A DNA stretch of 64,000 bases from Gymnothorax reevesii (GCA_029721435.1 CM056580.1:73123367-73187366); one strand, 5' to 3'; numbered from the stretch's first letter, positions 45,456 through 57,300 are shown. The notes: generated by a model from the sequence alone, not told the origin. Numbers and translations are program-made.

Positions 45456-46772
45456 ACAAAAAGGAAAATCACATAATAAGTAAAATAATAAGAAACCTAA
45501 AAACTTTCATAAGATTTGTATGTCAAACTTAAAATATCAACATATGAGTTCAAATAAATACAAATAAATGTGTTTTACTTTTTCATCATGAAACTAGCTC
45601 AGCAGAAGTGAAAGTAGAAGGCAAATGCTCAGCGAATCCATGTTCGTCAGAGACTGACTCTGTGGTACTTCTTCACAAACCACTGAAACAACTGAAACTT
45701 GAACATATACAGCCAAATTCTGGATGAATGCAAACAAGAAATAAACTGAATTTTGAGGAATAGAAATATCATATTTCTCCAAATCCAGCCATAAATGTTA
45801 AAATAGAGGTAATTTGATCTTTTCTAATATGTGAAAATTCTAACGGGTCTATAGATGAGTGTTCTGTGGGTTACGACCAAAAATTCAACAAGATTTTAAC
45901 ACATTTAAACAAACATCAGAATGAGATGATATGAAATGGGACAAAATTAAATTAGATATTGAATATAAAAGGGACAAAAAACAAAATGGATCCAAAATGC
46001 CCATAAAGAATTCACTGCGTATTCTTTTAGCATTGGCTGCAGGTAATAAAGTCTTGCAAAACCATTAACAATCTTGTTTTCATTTTCAGAATGGCCTGGG
46101 GTGGACTTACAACAGCTTACTCTTGAGTTGACACTAGAGCTAATTGAAAACCTATTCAGGTGTTATAAATTGCTTGGACAGTGTTCACCTGTCAATCCTG
46201 ACAGTGAGTCTAAAATAAATACATGGAGCTTTGGAGAGGGGAGGCATCAGGTTTGGGCAAGAGAAGAGGTTTGTTTGCTGAGCAGTCGAAAGAGTGATTA
46301 AGCAGCTCTGGCATGGGAATTAAAGAGAGGGCGGCCTTTGCTTTCAGTTCTATAGTAAAGACAGGACGGCACTTTGGTCTATGGACACTGCACTCAATGA
46401 TGGTCTTTATTACATGGGACTCTTGCTTGACCTCCAGCTTTTGCATGAATAAATGTATGAATCTCCGCTGCACAATACATTGCATGAAGCAGCACAGTGG
46501 ATCATTATACTGCAGAAAAAAAAACATGCTGAAAAAAAAATGCTGATCATATACTCCACCCCCCACCCTCCACTCCCGCCACATCCCCACAAACAGACAG
46601 CCCACCACTCCTGGGAGGTCCCGGAGTTCAGCACTTACCAACCACTGCCTGCAAATGGCCCCAAATCAGCAATCTGCACCACAGGCAGAAGTGAATTTCA
46701 TCATTTTGCCAATTGGCAATGAGACCAACAGTATCATATATCATCTTTATTACACTCCCAAACCACCGGCAG

Positions 46773-46774
<2 letters not shown>

Positions 46775-46816
<42 letters not shown>
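46775..46816. repeat. CA/GT microsatellite
   Basis: About 20 uninterrupted CA units with a short imperfect extension (CTCACACA). It is a polymorphism-prone dinucleotide repeat. Confidence 0.95.
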
Positions 46817-46819
<3 letters not shown>

Positions 46820-47279
46820 AAAACTCCCCCCAGTACCTCTGACCAACTTGTGTACTTAATGGGGCATAGCTTGTGTTGCTACTTCAGGCCGACAACTTGA
46901 GACATGCTCTCACTCTCCCATGTATATTTTCCGCTGCTCCGCCCCTCTGTGAGGCGGGATACTTCAGCTGCTCTCTTGCTGCGTCCCTGCTGCAGAAATG
47001 TATCTGCCTGCTGCTGCACTGCAGCACTGTATGCTGCTGGTGTTAGTATTGCCTGTATCTACCTGTGAGCTTTGAATTTTATTCTGATAAAAGGAGAACC
47101 CTGATACTTCCACCTCTCATCCCCACCAACAAGCTTCATAAGCCGCAGGTTGTGACGGGGTAGCGGGCAAGATGACAAACCACTATTGAATCCATTATTA
47201 TTGCTATCAACAATTGTGCATTGGTCGACTGAGATAAATTACTGCAAAATTTTTGAATGGAAATGATGTTTGGGCAGAC

Positions 47280-47323
47280 ACACGCGTGTGCATATATGCA
47301 TGCACGCACGCACGCACACACAC
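47280..47323. repeat. Alternating purine-pyrimidine simple repeat
   Basis: ACACGCGTGTGCATATATGC followed by ATGCACGCACGCACGCACAC. Strict alternation over about 44 bp, with CGCG and CACG units, of the kind able to adopt Z-DNA. Confidence 0.85.
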
Positions 47324-49803
47324 AGATCAAGTCTTGCTTGCTGTGGATGATCAATTCATGCACATATCATTTAGGCACTAGCATGTCTCCAGAGCCTCGT
47401 TGAGGCTTCGTGCAGAATCTCATACTTTATGCATGAAGTGAACAGTTGAGTGTGGTTACCTTAGTTATTCAACTGAGCAAACAACAGCCATTTGAGTGCA
47501 TTACTGATTCACAAGGCCTCCTATGGAGCTAGGTCTCTCTGAACTCTCCTCACATCTACGGAAATGCTCATTTGTTATGCATTTCTGCTTTGCAGCACAT
47601 CTTACTTTACTGCTTCCCTGTGTTTTGCTGCCAGTGATACTGTTGCTACACAGGGGCTAACATTTCCCAATTGCTTGTAGAATGCCATTAATGTATGCAG
47701 CACAGCATATATTAGGGTGATAATTCTAGCTACACTCATTCAACAACATAAGTTAAACAGAAGTTGAGGAAAGGAAGCTCAGGCTTGTGATGGCTTGAAA
47801 GACTGAAAAGGGAATGACCAGTTAATTTAATACATTTTGAAAGATGCCAATATTGAACTGAGAGCGAAATTATGCATTGATTTCCTTGGATGCCAGTAGT
47901 TTGGACCGTACAAGTTTTGCTAAACATCTGGAAAATCAGGCACTCAAGTTTCATCCAAGCCTTTGAAAATTTCAAACGGTATCCAGATATGTTAAAACAT
48001 GGGAGGGGTCGTTGTCCCAGAAGAAACTTTTTTCCTTTTTTTTCATCGATTAGTAACTTTGGTAATGTTTAGAATTCAGTGGCTAAATAATACTGGCTCG
48101 CGGTTCATTTTTCATTAAGAAGTTTCAGAGAGAACAGGAATATTGAGGTGCAAATGAAATGTTCTTAAAATTATATAAAATTAATTATATTATCTTATAT
48201 TAAATGCTGCTTGCATATTCCTGTCTTTTCAGCCAACAGCAGACTTGGCACCGATAGTTAGAGCCGTATTTTTTGTTTTATGGCATCATAACTGCAACCA
48301 AGTTTATTGTTCTTAAATGTGCTGGGCTCCAATACACCTTGCCATTATGACCCAGTTTTATCAGAGGACTCAGAATTAAGTGAAATAAACTTTTAAAGAC
48401 TTCAGCAGCTGCAGTGCACGTAAACTTGATTGACCTACATCCCAATTTCTTCAGATTAGGCAGTACAACACCATGTTCTGACAGGTTTATTAAACCTCAT
48501 GAAGTTGCCATTGGACAGAGAAGCAAGCGTACGGGCATGATCAATCGAGTGTCTTCAGTATCTGGAGAGCAAGAGACACGTACAAACTTGAAGAGGTTTA
48601 TCATTGTGAATAATTTGGTGCTTTAGAGAAAAGTAGAGGCATATTAACCAGAAAGATTGCTTAAGTTTTGTGGAGGAAAATGAAAAGAAACATTACATAT
48701 TGCACACATTATATTCTATAACATTTGTACCATGTTTCCTATCAACTCAAAATGAACAATCTTTCCAACAAACTGATTCTTGACTTTATATCAATTTCAT
48801 ATGTTTCTGAATTTGGCAGTGCGTGATTTAACATTTATAGCTATTGTGAAGTGCGAAAGATTCTTATGATTCTTCTGACTGTCATGAATTTGAAATCCTG
48901 TTTCTTTAAAGCTATATTTATCACTTACATCCATTTTATCTTGTCATGCATTATGTATTTAATGTATTAGGACCACTTTTTCTAGTTGTGTAAATTTGCT
49001 GTTCCCAATGCCCCCCCCCCCAAAAAGACTGGCACGATGCTGCGTGTCGGTTTTAGCAGGAAACTGCGATCAACAAAAGATGTTAAGTAATTTACATTTG
49101 TTTTGTTTAATGCAAATGAATGATGTGGCACATAGGTCTGCAGTCTCTACTTTTTTTTGCAAACACTTTGTAAAATGGCAGCCATTTACACACTTTCATT
49201 TACCTAAATGCTAATAAAAATATCACCAATGAAGTGAAGTAGACTGAAAGGAACTGACAATGCCTGTCTGATTACAGCATGCAAACAGCCCTAAATTACA
49301 AGGGAAGCATTGAATTGAAGGTCTCTCTAATCTAAATATGTGAAGTATTAAGTACCCCACACCTGAACACCTTCACAAACCAATAATCCATGGAATCGTG
49401 ACCAGCGTGTTGTTTATCATACTAGCACTGCAATGTATACGCCAGACCTTGTGTAAAGGTGATTTTTTTCCCATCCACAATCACAGTCTACAGCTATGTT
49501 TCCAGGCCTAAATCAGGTGAACAACTAACCACCTGAGCATTGAGACTTGACAGACTCCATTGTCATGACTGAGCAGCCAAGTCTGCTGTAACTTCTTGCT
49601 GGAGGCCATTAAGGAAAAAGACTCTCTACATTCCATGCAAGCCCACATGAGCCTTCAGGAGCAAAATAATGTTAACTGTTTCATATTGTGACATTTCGAT
49701 TCGATTCTCATTTCATCAAACCCATTCATTTAACATTTGAGTTCCAGAACTGTGTGATCTATAGCAAGCTTTCCAAACTGAACATCCTCACTGTTGCTGA
49801 GCC

Positions 49804-50276
49804 TGTCATGGTTTAGGCGTGCGTTTGTTTGTCTGACCTTTCTTTGTTCTATCGTCCAGGACGATATCAGATTTCTTTTCCATCGAATTACTGGCCCAGC
49901 TGGCTAATTGAGCTAGGGCAGAGCTTTCCGGACTCTATATATATATAGCCAGGGGTTCGCCACACCTATTGCTAGAGTGTCTGTTTCTAGCACTTCAGCC
50001 AGAGATAATCTCTTGTCAGATTTCCTAGTGATTTGTGATATTCCATTTATTGGTAGGAATTGCTTCTTTTAGAAATTTTCTATCTTCTCTCTTGTTGTTT
50101 ATTTTCTCTCACACTGCTTCCGTGTTGCAGACATTTATTCATCCTTGGAAGCGCAAGCTTTTACCGGAGGTGTGCCCCTCTTCTGTGTTTGTCTCTTATC
50201 TGAGCTGCTCTCAGTTCTTTCTCTCACTGGTCGCAGCACTTGGAGTCAGGTCACTGCCCAGTACAGGGCCTTGACA
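49804..50276 (+). mobile_element. Ty3/gypsy-type LTR, plus strand
   Basis: The segment starts TGTCATGGTTTAGGCG, has GTCCAGGACGATATCAG, CTGGCCCAGCTGGCTAATTG, a promoter box TATATATATAG (49936-49948) preceded by TTCCGGACTC, then TTGCTAGAGTGTCTG, and probably ends TTGACA at 50276. The same blocks in the same order occur in the chromovirus LTR at 16623-17158 on the other strand, so the two are relatives of one family. No gag or pol is attached, suggesting a solo LTR, but no target duplication is visible. Confidence 0.72.
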
Positions 50277-50482
50277 GGACAACAGAGTGGCATTCTTGAG
50301 ATTCTCAATGGAATTAGGATATTCTCATTATTTGAAATGTCATTTCAGTGGTCAGGTAATGGGCAGTTTCATTTGTTACAGATGAAACTTTGCAGTTCCT
50401 GGAAGTTAGCAAACCATGCAAGTATACCTCTAATAAGCAAGCAAGCAATGTTTATCTATATAGCCCCTTTCACTGTCACCAG

Positions 50483-51222
50483 AAACATGTCAAAAACACC
50501 AAACTTAAAGTTAACTCCCAAAATAACATCCTCTGGAAGTTGACGAACTCCAAATGGGGAGCCGCAGCACACACATTAAGATCTACTGCTCTGGCCCTGT
50601 GCTACTCCTCTACGGAATATGTGTGTCCTGTTAGGGAGAGATCATCCCAGGCCAAGAAGCTAGACCCAGCATTCAATAAGACCTGGCTGCTTAAAGCCCA
50701 CCAACACGAACAACCTGCACCTCCTCTCTGGCAGTGCCCCTGCTGATGTGAGACGGGAAGTAGCCAGCCGAGTAGAGATGACCAAGACCACCAGTGATGA
50801 AAGCCACCTCCTCTATGGACGTGTACCCCCAGCCTAATGGCTAAAGTCCAGGAGAAGCTATCTCAGCCATGTCCAGCCCAGCCTGTCCAGGAGGACGACC
50901 CCCCTCCAGTTGACATGAGTATCCCTCCCTCTGAAACCCTACCCCTGGGCTCAGAAGGACCATGGGTCCCGTGGAAGACGCTCAACCGCCTGAAAACAGG
51001 AACTGGGCGATCAAAAGCGACTATGGCCAGATGGGGCTATGAAACTTGCCAAATCACTCATGAGTGTGAAGAAGAGGACCATACAATGCAGCACTGCCTT
51101 GTCTGCCCCCTACTGCCCAACCAGTGCAGCTCAAAGCAGTGTACAATAAAAATGCAAAGGACTGTGTAAAGAAATGGGAAAATGCCATATAGCCAACCAG
51201 CTTCGAAGACACGAAAAGAAGA
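50483..51222 (+). pseudogene. 5'-truncated LINE, C-terminal end of the RT ORF
   Basis: CACCAG flanks both sides (50477-50482 and 51223-51228), and the flanking DNA reads as one interrupted repeat (TATATAGCCCCTTTCACTGT on the left, TTACAAAGTGTTTCACAGAC on the right). The insert encodes the post-palm end of a jockey/I-type LINE ORF: NNILWKLTNSKWGAAAHTLR, LALCYSSTEYVCPV, then after stops WKTLNRLKTGTGRSKATMAR with CEEEDHTMQHCLVCPL, a C-terminal zinc-knuckle-like end. The catalytic domain is absent because of 5' truncation. A purine-rich tail (ACGAAAAGAAGACACCAG) ends the insert. Non-functional. Confidence 0.8.
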
Positions 51223-51228
51223 CACCAG

Positions 51229-53509
51229 TTACAAAGTGTTTCACAGACAAAGGCATAAAATCAAATACAATCAAATTAATTAAACAAGGCTAAAACAGCA
51301 AACAATGCTACACAAGGAAAACAGACATGTAGGTCAATCAAAACCAAAATATCGGTTTTAAGTTCTCATGTAGCAGATTCAAGCATTTTTCCGGGTGCCC
51401 AGATAAGCACTCGTCTGATCGCCCAAGCCAACTTAACGCTGGTGATTGCTGTGGACTCCAAAAATGTTGGTCCAGGGGCAATTTAGGATTAATTATGATG
51501 TAACAAAGTTGTAATAATGAGGTTATGTGAAACAGGCGAGTTAATTGTGCTTTTGTACAAATGTCCACTCAGAGCAAAGGTGGGTTGAGGCTCATATTGG
51601 CATATTCAATGTGTTCACAATGTTAAAAACACTACATTTACAATGGAAAAAATTGTTAGGTACAGTTGACAACAAAATTGGAGTAAATCGGCTGTACTTT
51701 GCAATAAGCCAGTCAAACAAATTTATGCAAGTCCATGCAATGTCAAAAGACAACGAAGTTGAGAATCTTTAAAAAACATATTGGCATTTTATTCATGATT
51801 AATTCAGCAGTATACTGTTCATTTACAGTATGTCACTGAATGGATGATCTTTTTTTTTGTGTTCTATCAGCTGTAGATGCCTTCCCCCCCATTTCCCCCA
51901 ATTTTTTTGTGCGCAGCAGGAGAGAATATTCTCACGTGGAGCAGTTAAATTTTTTCCTCATTTCCATCCAAAAATGATTTAGTCTCCCTCTTTTAATTCA
52001 TAATTCACCACTTGACCACAAATCCAATTAATGCCCGTTTGCAGGAAATACAGATTGAGTTCTGATTAAGTTGAATTTAATTTGCCTTCTTTTATTCATG
52101 ATAGGAACCATCCATCCTCCTCAAATGATTCCTAATCAAATCCACAGCCATCACAGCGTCCCCTCCGTTTATGGTCTTCATATTATATAAGTAATTAAGC
52201 TGCCAGTGTGTGAATTAGCCAAAGTTGCAGCTCTCTCCAGTATAAAGGGGATTCATCTTTTGAAAAGCGACCCGAATCTTGTGAGTTGGGTTATGGTATG
52301 TCCCTAGTTTTTTATCTTTCTTTGAACCTCGTAGCCAAGTTCTTGCAGTAGGAGGGCTTGAAAGGCTTATTGAGAATTGCTCAACAAGGTTAGGAGATTT
52401 TAAGCAACTTTATTCACGTATTTGGACTCAAAATGAGGCAGGCTTTCAACACATGCAAGGACGTGTTACAAAATTATTGACACCACTTGCATAACACAGT
52501 TTCACAAGGCCAAAGAAAACAACAAGTTGCTTGGGCAACATAAAATTATGTTGATGCTCACTGCTGACTAAATGCAATAGTGAAACAAGAACACCAAACA
52601 GGCAAAAAGCATGATATCACTAAAAGATTGTTGATCAAGCTTTAAATTATACTTTTTTATGGTCAACCTTTTTCTACAGAATATATTGGACGATTTGTAC
52701 CCGATTGTGAGGCACATCCACACTTCAGCTCAGAAGTTTGGAATCGCTAGCAATTTACAAATAGATTAAAATGAAGAAATTCTGTCACAGCAAGACAAAA
52801 ATCCGAATCTCTAAGTGGCTTGCACAATAACCCCTTTAAAATCCATAGGGATGTCATGGCATTACCTGGAAGTTTTAGATGTGATCATTTTTAAAGATAC
52901 GCCAGTGCAAAATCTTGCAATCTGCATAGAAATCTATTTAGAATGATACCTCATGAAAAATTTGTATCCCCAATACCTATATTTGCAAAGTGAATACTTT
53001 GATGAAAGGAAATATTTGACTTTTGTTTAATAAATTAGCAAGAAATGTAAATGAAAAATGACTAAACTTTTGAGCAATGGTTTACCACGTAAAACACATA
53101 CTGATCCAACTGAATAGGTTTTTGCCAGATATCCAGATATGTATTCAGCTGATGTGGATTTCCTACAGCTGCTTTCTCTAATCTTATATCCACTCTCTGG
53201 ACTTCAATTGGCAAGGCGTGCTACAAGACCTAGGGCTGTGCAGAACAGTTTGCAGACAGTCAAACTGAGCTTGAGTTTCATCTCTTCTAGCAGGACGGCA
53301 TTGCCTTTGATCTGTTCATGGCTGTTTTATACATTACCTTGTTTCTTTTCCTCTTGAGTGGCAGCAGTGATCAATCTGTCCCAACCCCATACCCTCATTC
53401 CCTCTGTCCATCTCACTTTGGCTTTTACTCTCATTGTGGCTCCCACTGGTTCACTTGCCATTTCCCTGGATGTCTGATCGACAAACACATTATTCTGCCC
53501 TCAAAGCAG
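51229..53509. other. No recognised gene; possible conserved non-coding block
   Basis: 51229-51290 is the second half of the repeat split by the LINE. At about 51890-52330 the sequence is balanced in composition, free of transposon motifs and rich in TAATTA, ATTAAG and TTAATTC core motifs; it has the look of a host regulatory block, which cannot be tested here. A weak inverted pair (GCTCAGAAGTTTGG at about 52728, complement near 53070-53083) may be Tc1 ends. Confidence 0.35.
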
Positions 53510-53860
53510 AATAGGTGATGGTAACATTGTAATTTGGGGCTGCTTCTCATCAGTTGGAACAGTGGCTCTATATATGATTGACTGCAAGATGAATAAAAGG
53601 AAATATCAAGGTATTTGGTGGAAACCATTGGATATTGATACGTAAAAAGCTGAGGAAGAGGAGCAATTTCATATTCAAATATGACCCAAGCACTCACGCA
53701 AGCAGACCAAGGCATTACTCGAGATGAGAAAAATCATCGTCTTGGAATGGCCCTGTCAGAGCCCAGACCTTAATCCTATAGCAAACTTGTGGAATGACCC
53801 AACAACAGAACGCAAGTGATCTCTTAACAATTTTCAGGAACCCAAGCTTGTTTTTAAGAA
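53510..53860 (+). pseudogene. Tc1-like transposase remnant
   Basis: The plus strand translates to GNIVIWGCFSSVGTVALYMI, then after a shift a block around [10 protein letters not shown] and finally [20 protein letters not shown]. The order GG.N(I)..WGC..S.G...L..I, K.(T)[18 protein letters not shown] is that of the catalytic half of a Tc1 transposase. The catalytic Glu is replaced (PIANLW instead of PIENLW), and two stops or frameshifts interrupt the stretch. A third family within the window, distinct from that at 121-599. Confidence 0.78.
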
Positions 53861-54149
53861 CAGTGGGATTAAATTCTGAAATTTGATGCGCATTATTTGC
53901 AACGATTGGCTGCTTTAATGAACGCAGAGGGCGCTTATGCAAAGTACACTTAAACAACCTGGATGTTGTTGAAGATTATTTCTATTTTTCCTGATCAATA
54001 AGAAGTAATGTGTTTTATTTTTGTGATATTATTTAAAGTAGTTGGAAGGTCTCATTAAGGAAACACATAGTTTTAATTTCAAGCAGCCAAATCATGTGTC
54101 AGTGACATCTTACACAGCTACTGGGTTGGCTTACTCTGTATAAGAACTG

Positions 54150-54330
54150 CTTATGGTGCAAGGGGGATCACCGCAGTCGCGGATCAAATCCGACCGTGCC
54201 AGTGCTGAATGTGGCCAGAAACCTTTGAGAAAGCGTCTCATAATCGGCTTTGCGCTGCTTCAGGATACAGCAGCCGATTTGGCTCAGCACTGTTCACTAA
54301 TCAAGGCCCTCTGGCACCCAAAGATTGTTT
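54150..54330 (+). mobile_element. tRNA-derived SINE-like repeat
   Basis: GCTTATGGTGCAAGGGGGAT then GCGGATCAAATCCGACC gives a head with a weak A box and a good B-box counterpart. It is followed by CCAGTGCTGAATGTGGCCAG and a repeat-like body with GATTTGGCTCAGCACTG. The body may continue to about 54570. Family not named. Confidence 0.55.
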
Positions 54331-54574
54331 TCTGAATATGCATGTGTTTGGGGTTCCCTTCTTCCATGCTGGGACTGTGATCACAAGTGAATAGAAAGGA
54401 GAACTGCGCATCGCCTGTGCCTGAGATAGCAGCATGACCAGCAGATGTGAATGGGGTGCAAGTGGGGCATGTCTCAGACTGTATGCATGAAATAACTCTG
54501 CAAACTATTCTCCATTACTGGCTCCAGAAAACCTGGAATTTCAATCATGGTTAACTGGCAGCAATTAGCCAGTA

Positions 54575-54975
54575 ACTTACTGTAATTAGCATTTACAGTA
54601 GATGTATTGTAATTTCAATTTACGGTACAGATTTTTTCATTGTAAAATACAAAACAATTAAGCACTGTGATTTTAATCATTTTCACAGTACTAGGCCATT
54701 TACCGTGAGAATAAAAAACAATTAAACACTGTGATTTTTCATTGTTTTATCATTACTAATTGGTTTACTGTGAGAATAAAAAACAATTAAACACTGTGAT
54801 TTTAATTGTTTTACAGTACTACTTGTTCAATTTAAGAAAAGTATAGTTAAGCACTGTGATTTTTTTTGTCACTGTATGTGGCAATACAGTACTGTAAATA
54901 ATTTGGTCAATTAGATAACTGCATATGCAGTTTTCTACTGTAAAAATCAAATACCATATTACTGTGATATTAGCC
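54575..54975. repeat. Imperfect 60-65-bp tandem repeats rich in ACTGTGATTTT/TTACAGTA
   Basis: CACTGTGAT recurs at 54663, 54727, 54792 and 54852, each preceded by an AACAATTAA or AGTTAA block and followed by a complementary TTTTACAGTA or TTTACTGTGA block. Units are 60-65 bp. Complementary TTACTGT and ACAGTA blocks could form hairpins. Confidence 0.75.
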
Positions 54976-55560
54976 ATGACATGTTTCAATTAGTTAACTA
55001 CAGAAAACAAGAAAATTGTTAAGTACACCATTATATATTGAACAGGAACACGTTGAAATAGGGAGTCAATTCCACACTCAAACAATCAGAATATTTGAAT
55101 ATTACCTCATTACTACTGAGCTGAGACACGGGACCACAAGTTTGAAAGGCAGCAGGATCCTTTGGGTGAAATTTGGAGGTGTGGGTCAAAGGTTAAAGAG
55201 GCTGAATTCCTTCCAGTCCACACTTTGGTTGCCTGATCTTTTAATAGGGAACTAGCTTAACATTTTTCTCTGAACTGACCCTGGAAATATCTGCTGGCAG
55301 AATTTAACATCCTTCATACAAATTCAATAGATAATAGAACTTGGATTATAGAACTTAGATTGCCCCTGCAAAAAAAAAAAAAAAGATATTTGGATAAAAT
55401 ATTTGGAATGAAATACAGTTGGAATGGACAATACCATTTGAGAGCATGTTTTCTTTTCTTTGTCTCTTAAAAAAAAACAAAAAAACAAATTTCTCATACC
55501 CCCTCCAACAAGTCACTTAAAATGGACAGAAAATGTCTCTGGTCCCTTTCCAAGACCTGA
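54976..55560. other. No recognised feature
   Basis: The open frame 55016-55255 (+) has no recognisable domain. Two A-runs at about 55371-55384 and 55470-55488. Nothing else seen. Confidence 0.4.
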
Positions 55561-55824
55561 GTGATTCCGCCATGGAAGACCATCTCCACTGCTGCCTGGG
55601 TCAAGTGATTCCGCCATGGAAGACCATCTCCACTGCTGCCTGGGTCAAGTGATTCCGCCATGGAAGACCATCTCCACTGCTGCCTGGGTCAAGTGATTCC
55701 GCCATGGAAGACCATCTCCACTGCTGCCTGGGTCAAGTGATTCCGCCATGGAAGACCATCTCCACTGCTGCCTGGGTCAAGTGATTCCGCCATGGAAGAC
55801 CATCTCCACTGCTGCCTGGGTCAA
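55561..55824. repeat. 44-bp minisatellite, six essentially identical units
   Basis: GTGATTCCGCCATGGAAGAC begins at 55561, 55605, 55649, 55693, 55737 and 55781, an exact 44-bp spacing. Each unit continues CATCTCCACTGCTGCCTGGG TCAA. I see no differences between units. Head-to-tail without spacers, so not a CRISPR. Confidence 0.95.
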
Positions 55825-55894
55825 GTGTAGAAATTGGAATCCCAGTTGGAGACCTGAAATAAAATTAACATATAAACAATGACATTTATTACAA

Positions 55895-56134
55895 TTACCT
55901 TGTAATGCACTTTGTGTGTAATGGGTCTAAGATGGTGGTGCTGGGAAGGTTTGGCTGCAGAAAAGTATTACTATCATTGCCGATCCCAGGCTGAACACGT
56001 ATAACTCCTCCGTATTTTTGTGTTCTGCCTTGTCTGAGATGTCTCAGGGCTGCTCCCACACCTGTTTTGGTAGCTCTGAGATCTTCATTAGAGCAGCACT
56101 CTGTCCACTGCTCAAATCCTGACAGCTCCTCCAA
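55895..56134 (-). other. Unrecognised open frame with coding-like composition
   Basis: The minus-strand frame of 79 codons begins MEELSGFEQWTECCSNEDLR and ends with LDPLHTKCITR. Its composition is varied and not repeat-like, and it lies on the same strand as, and about 580 bp downstream of, the CACTA-like transposase fragment, so it could be a decayed later exon of that element. I do not recognise it. Upstream on the minus strand a CTGACAGGTGAGCCGAG sequence could be read as a splice site. Chance remains a realistic explanation. Confidence 0.25.
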
Positions 56135-56713
56135 ATACTCGGCTCACCTGTCAGTCAGTGTGGCTGGAATTCATGTGGACAGCTCGCTATGTTCATTATT
56201 TTTATTCATTATTAGGGTTCAATGAATGCTCTCTCATTGCATCAACGGTGACTCTTATAATAATAATCTGCAAGCTCATCCACAGTCACAATCTGGTTCT
56301 GAGCCTCGGAATTGCTTTGTAAGCAAAGCACACCGAGATCTAGAACAGGCACTGACCGATATTGCCTGTACATTTGACTGATTTATCAGTATCAACAGTA
56401 TTTTCCCAAACTGGTACCCTGTGTCATTTTAGTTCACTACAACATTCATGCCTTTTTGGTACAGTGTGCCTTTGAATGTGACGGAGGGTGTTTCTACAGT
56501 GTGCTCTGGGTGGAGCCTCTTGAGACTGACAGCTCTCTGAATGCCAATCTGGTACAGTTGGCCATCAAATTTACTTGGTTGGTCTATTTGTAAAGTTGGT
56601 GGAAATAAGCAACCAGCATGTAAATATGCTTGTAGCAGCTGGAGTCTTTCAGCTAAGGTGCTGCAAAGGTTTTTTAAGTTATGCAGTTTCCTTGCACATT
56701 CCTAAAAATATGA

Positions 56714-57300
56714 TTACTTGCTTTCAAAGCATAATGTCCACAACCTAATTAGGGGACCAAACAAAAGAATAAGTTCTGGGTAATGGACAAGAAAGTGGTG
56801 CTTGGCTTTTAATGTTTTTCCTGGGAATGTGGCAGTTCTTCGTTGGATGTATTCCTCAATAAGAATCTTAAGGTATGCAAGTATGCAAGTTGGTGTGGAT
56901 CTTGGGTGCACATATCAAACCCACAGTTTCTCTGAGCTTTAGACACAACTACCACACCTTGTCATCAAGTGGATTTTTGATTCTGTCCCCAACTAGGATT
57001 GGAAAGAGATGTAAGAGACACCAGTTTTGAGCAGCATGTCCTCCCAGCTTCTCCCCATCAGAGTTGACCTCACATGGCTTGTTATTTGCATCGCTGCTGA
57101 GGTATGTGAAATGTGATATAGTCCTATTCAGTTGATGATAAGTGAAGTGTTTGCCCACTGTCACGAAGTGTTTGATGTACTTAGCAAGGTCTACGGAAAC
57201 AACCCCTTCAAACAGGTCATGACCCAGACATGGAAGGAGTCCTGGCTGGCAAACATGATAATATTTCAACATAAACTCATCTCACCTGGTGTCTTTGGTT
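56714..57300 (-). pseudogene. CACTA/EnSpm-like transposase fragment
   Basis: The minus strand encodes GLLPCLGHDLFEGVVSVDLA, KYIKHFVTVGKHFTYHQLNR, a segment with NKPCEVNSDGEKLGGHAAQN, and LHLFPILVGDRIKNPLDDKV, followed by a stop. A second frame gives LAYLKILIEEYIQRRTATFP, then LKAKHHFLVHYPELILLFGP and LIRLWTLCFESK. The HDLFEGV, PILVGD and KHHF(L)VHYPELI...GPL...W...FE(S)K succession resembles the DDE-type transposase of animal CACTA/EnSpm elements. One stop at about 56945 and a frameshift separate the parts. Element ends (CACTA) were not found nearby, so the assignment rests on these motifs. Confidence 0.6.

Larger units (their letters stand above)
45456..49803. other. No recognised gene; two simple repeats
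   Basis: About 4.3 kb without recognised coding sequence or transposon ends. Simple repeats at 46775-46816 and 47280-47323 are listed separately. Open frames such as 46210-46641 (-) and 46453-46722 (+) follow skewed sequence and show no domain. Confidence 0.4.

Noticed and set aside
45225..45532. 102-codon plus frame as a gene
   Set aside because: It is antisense to a SINE-like repeat with a tRNA-like head.
46210..46641. 143-codon minus frame as a gene
   Set aside because: Cys- and Phe-rich translation of A/T runs and C-rich sequence, with overlapping frames on both strands and no motif.
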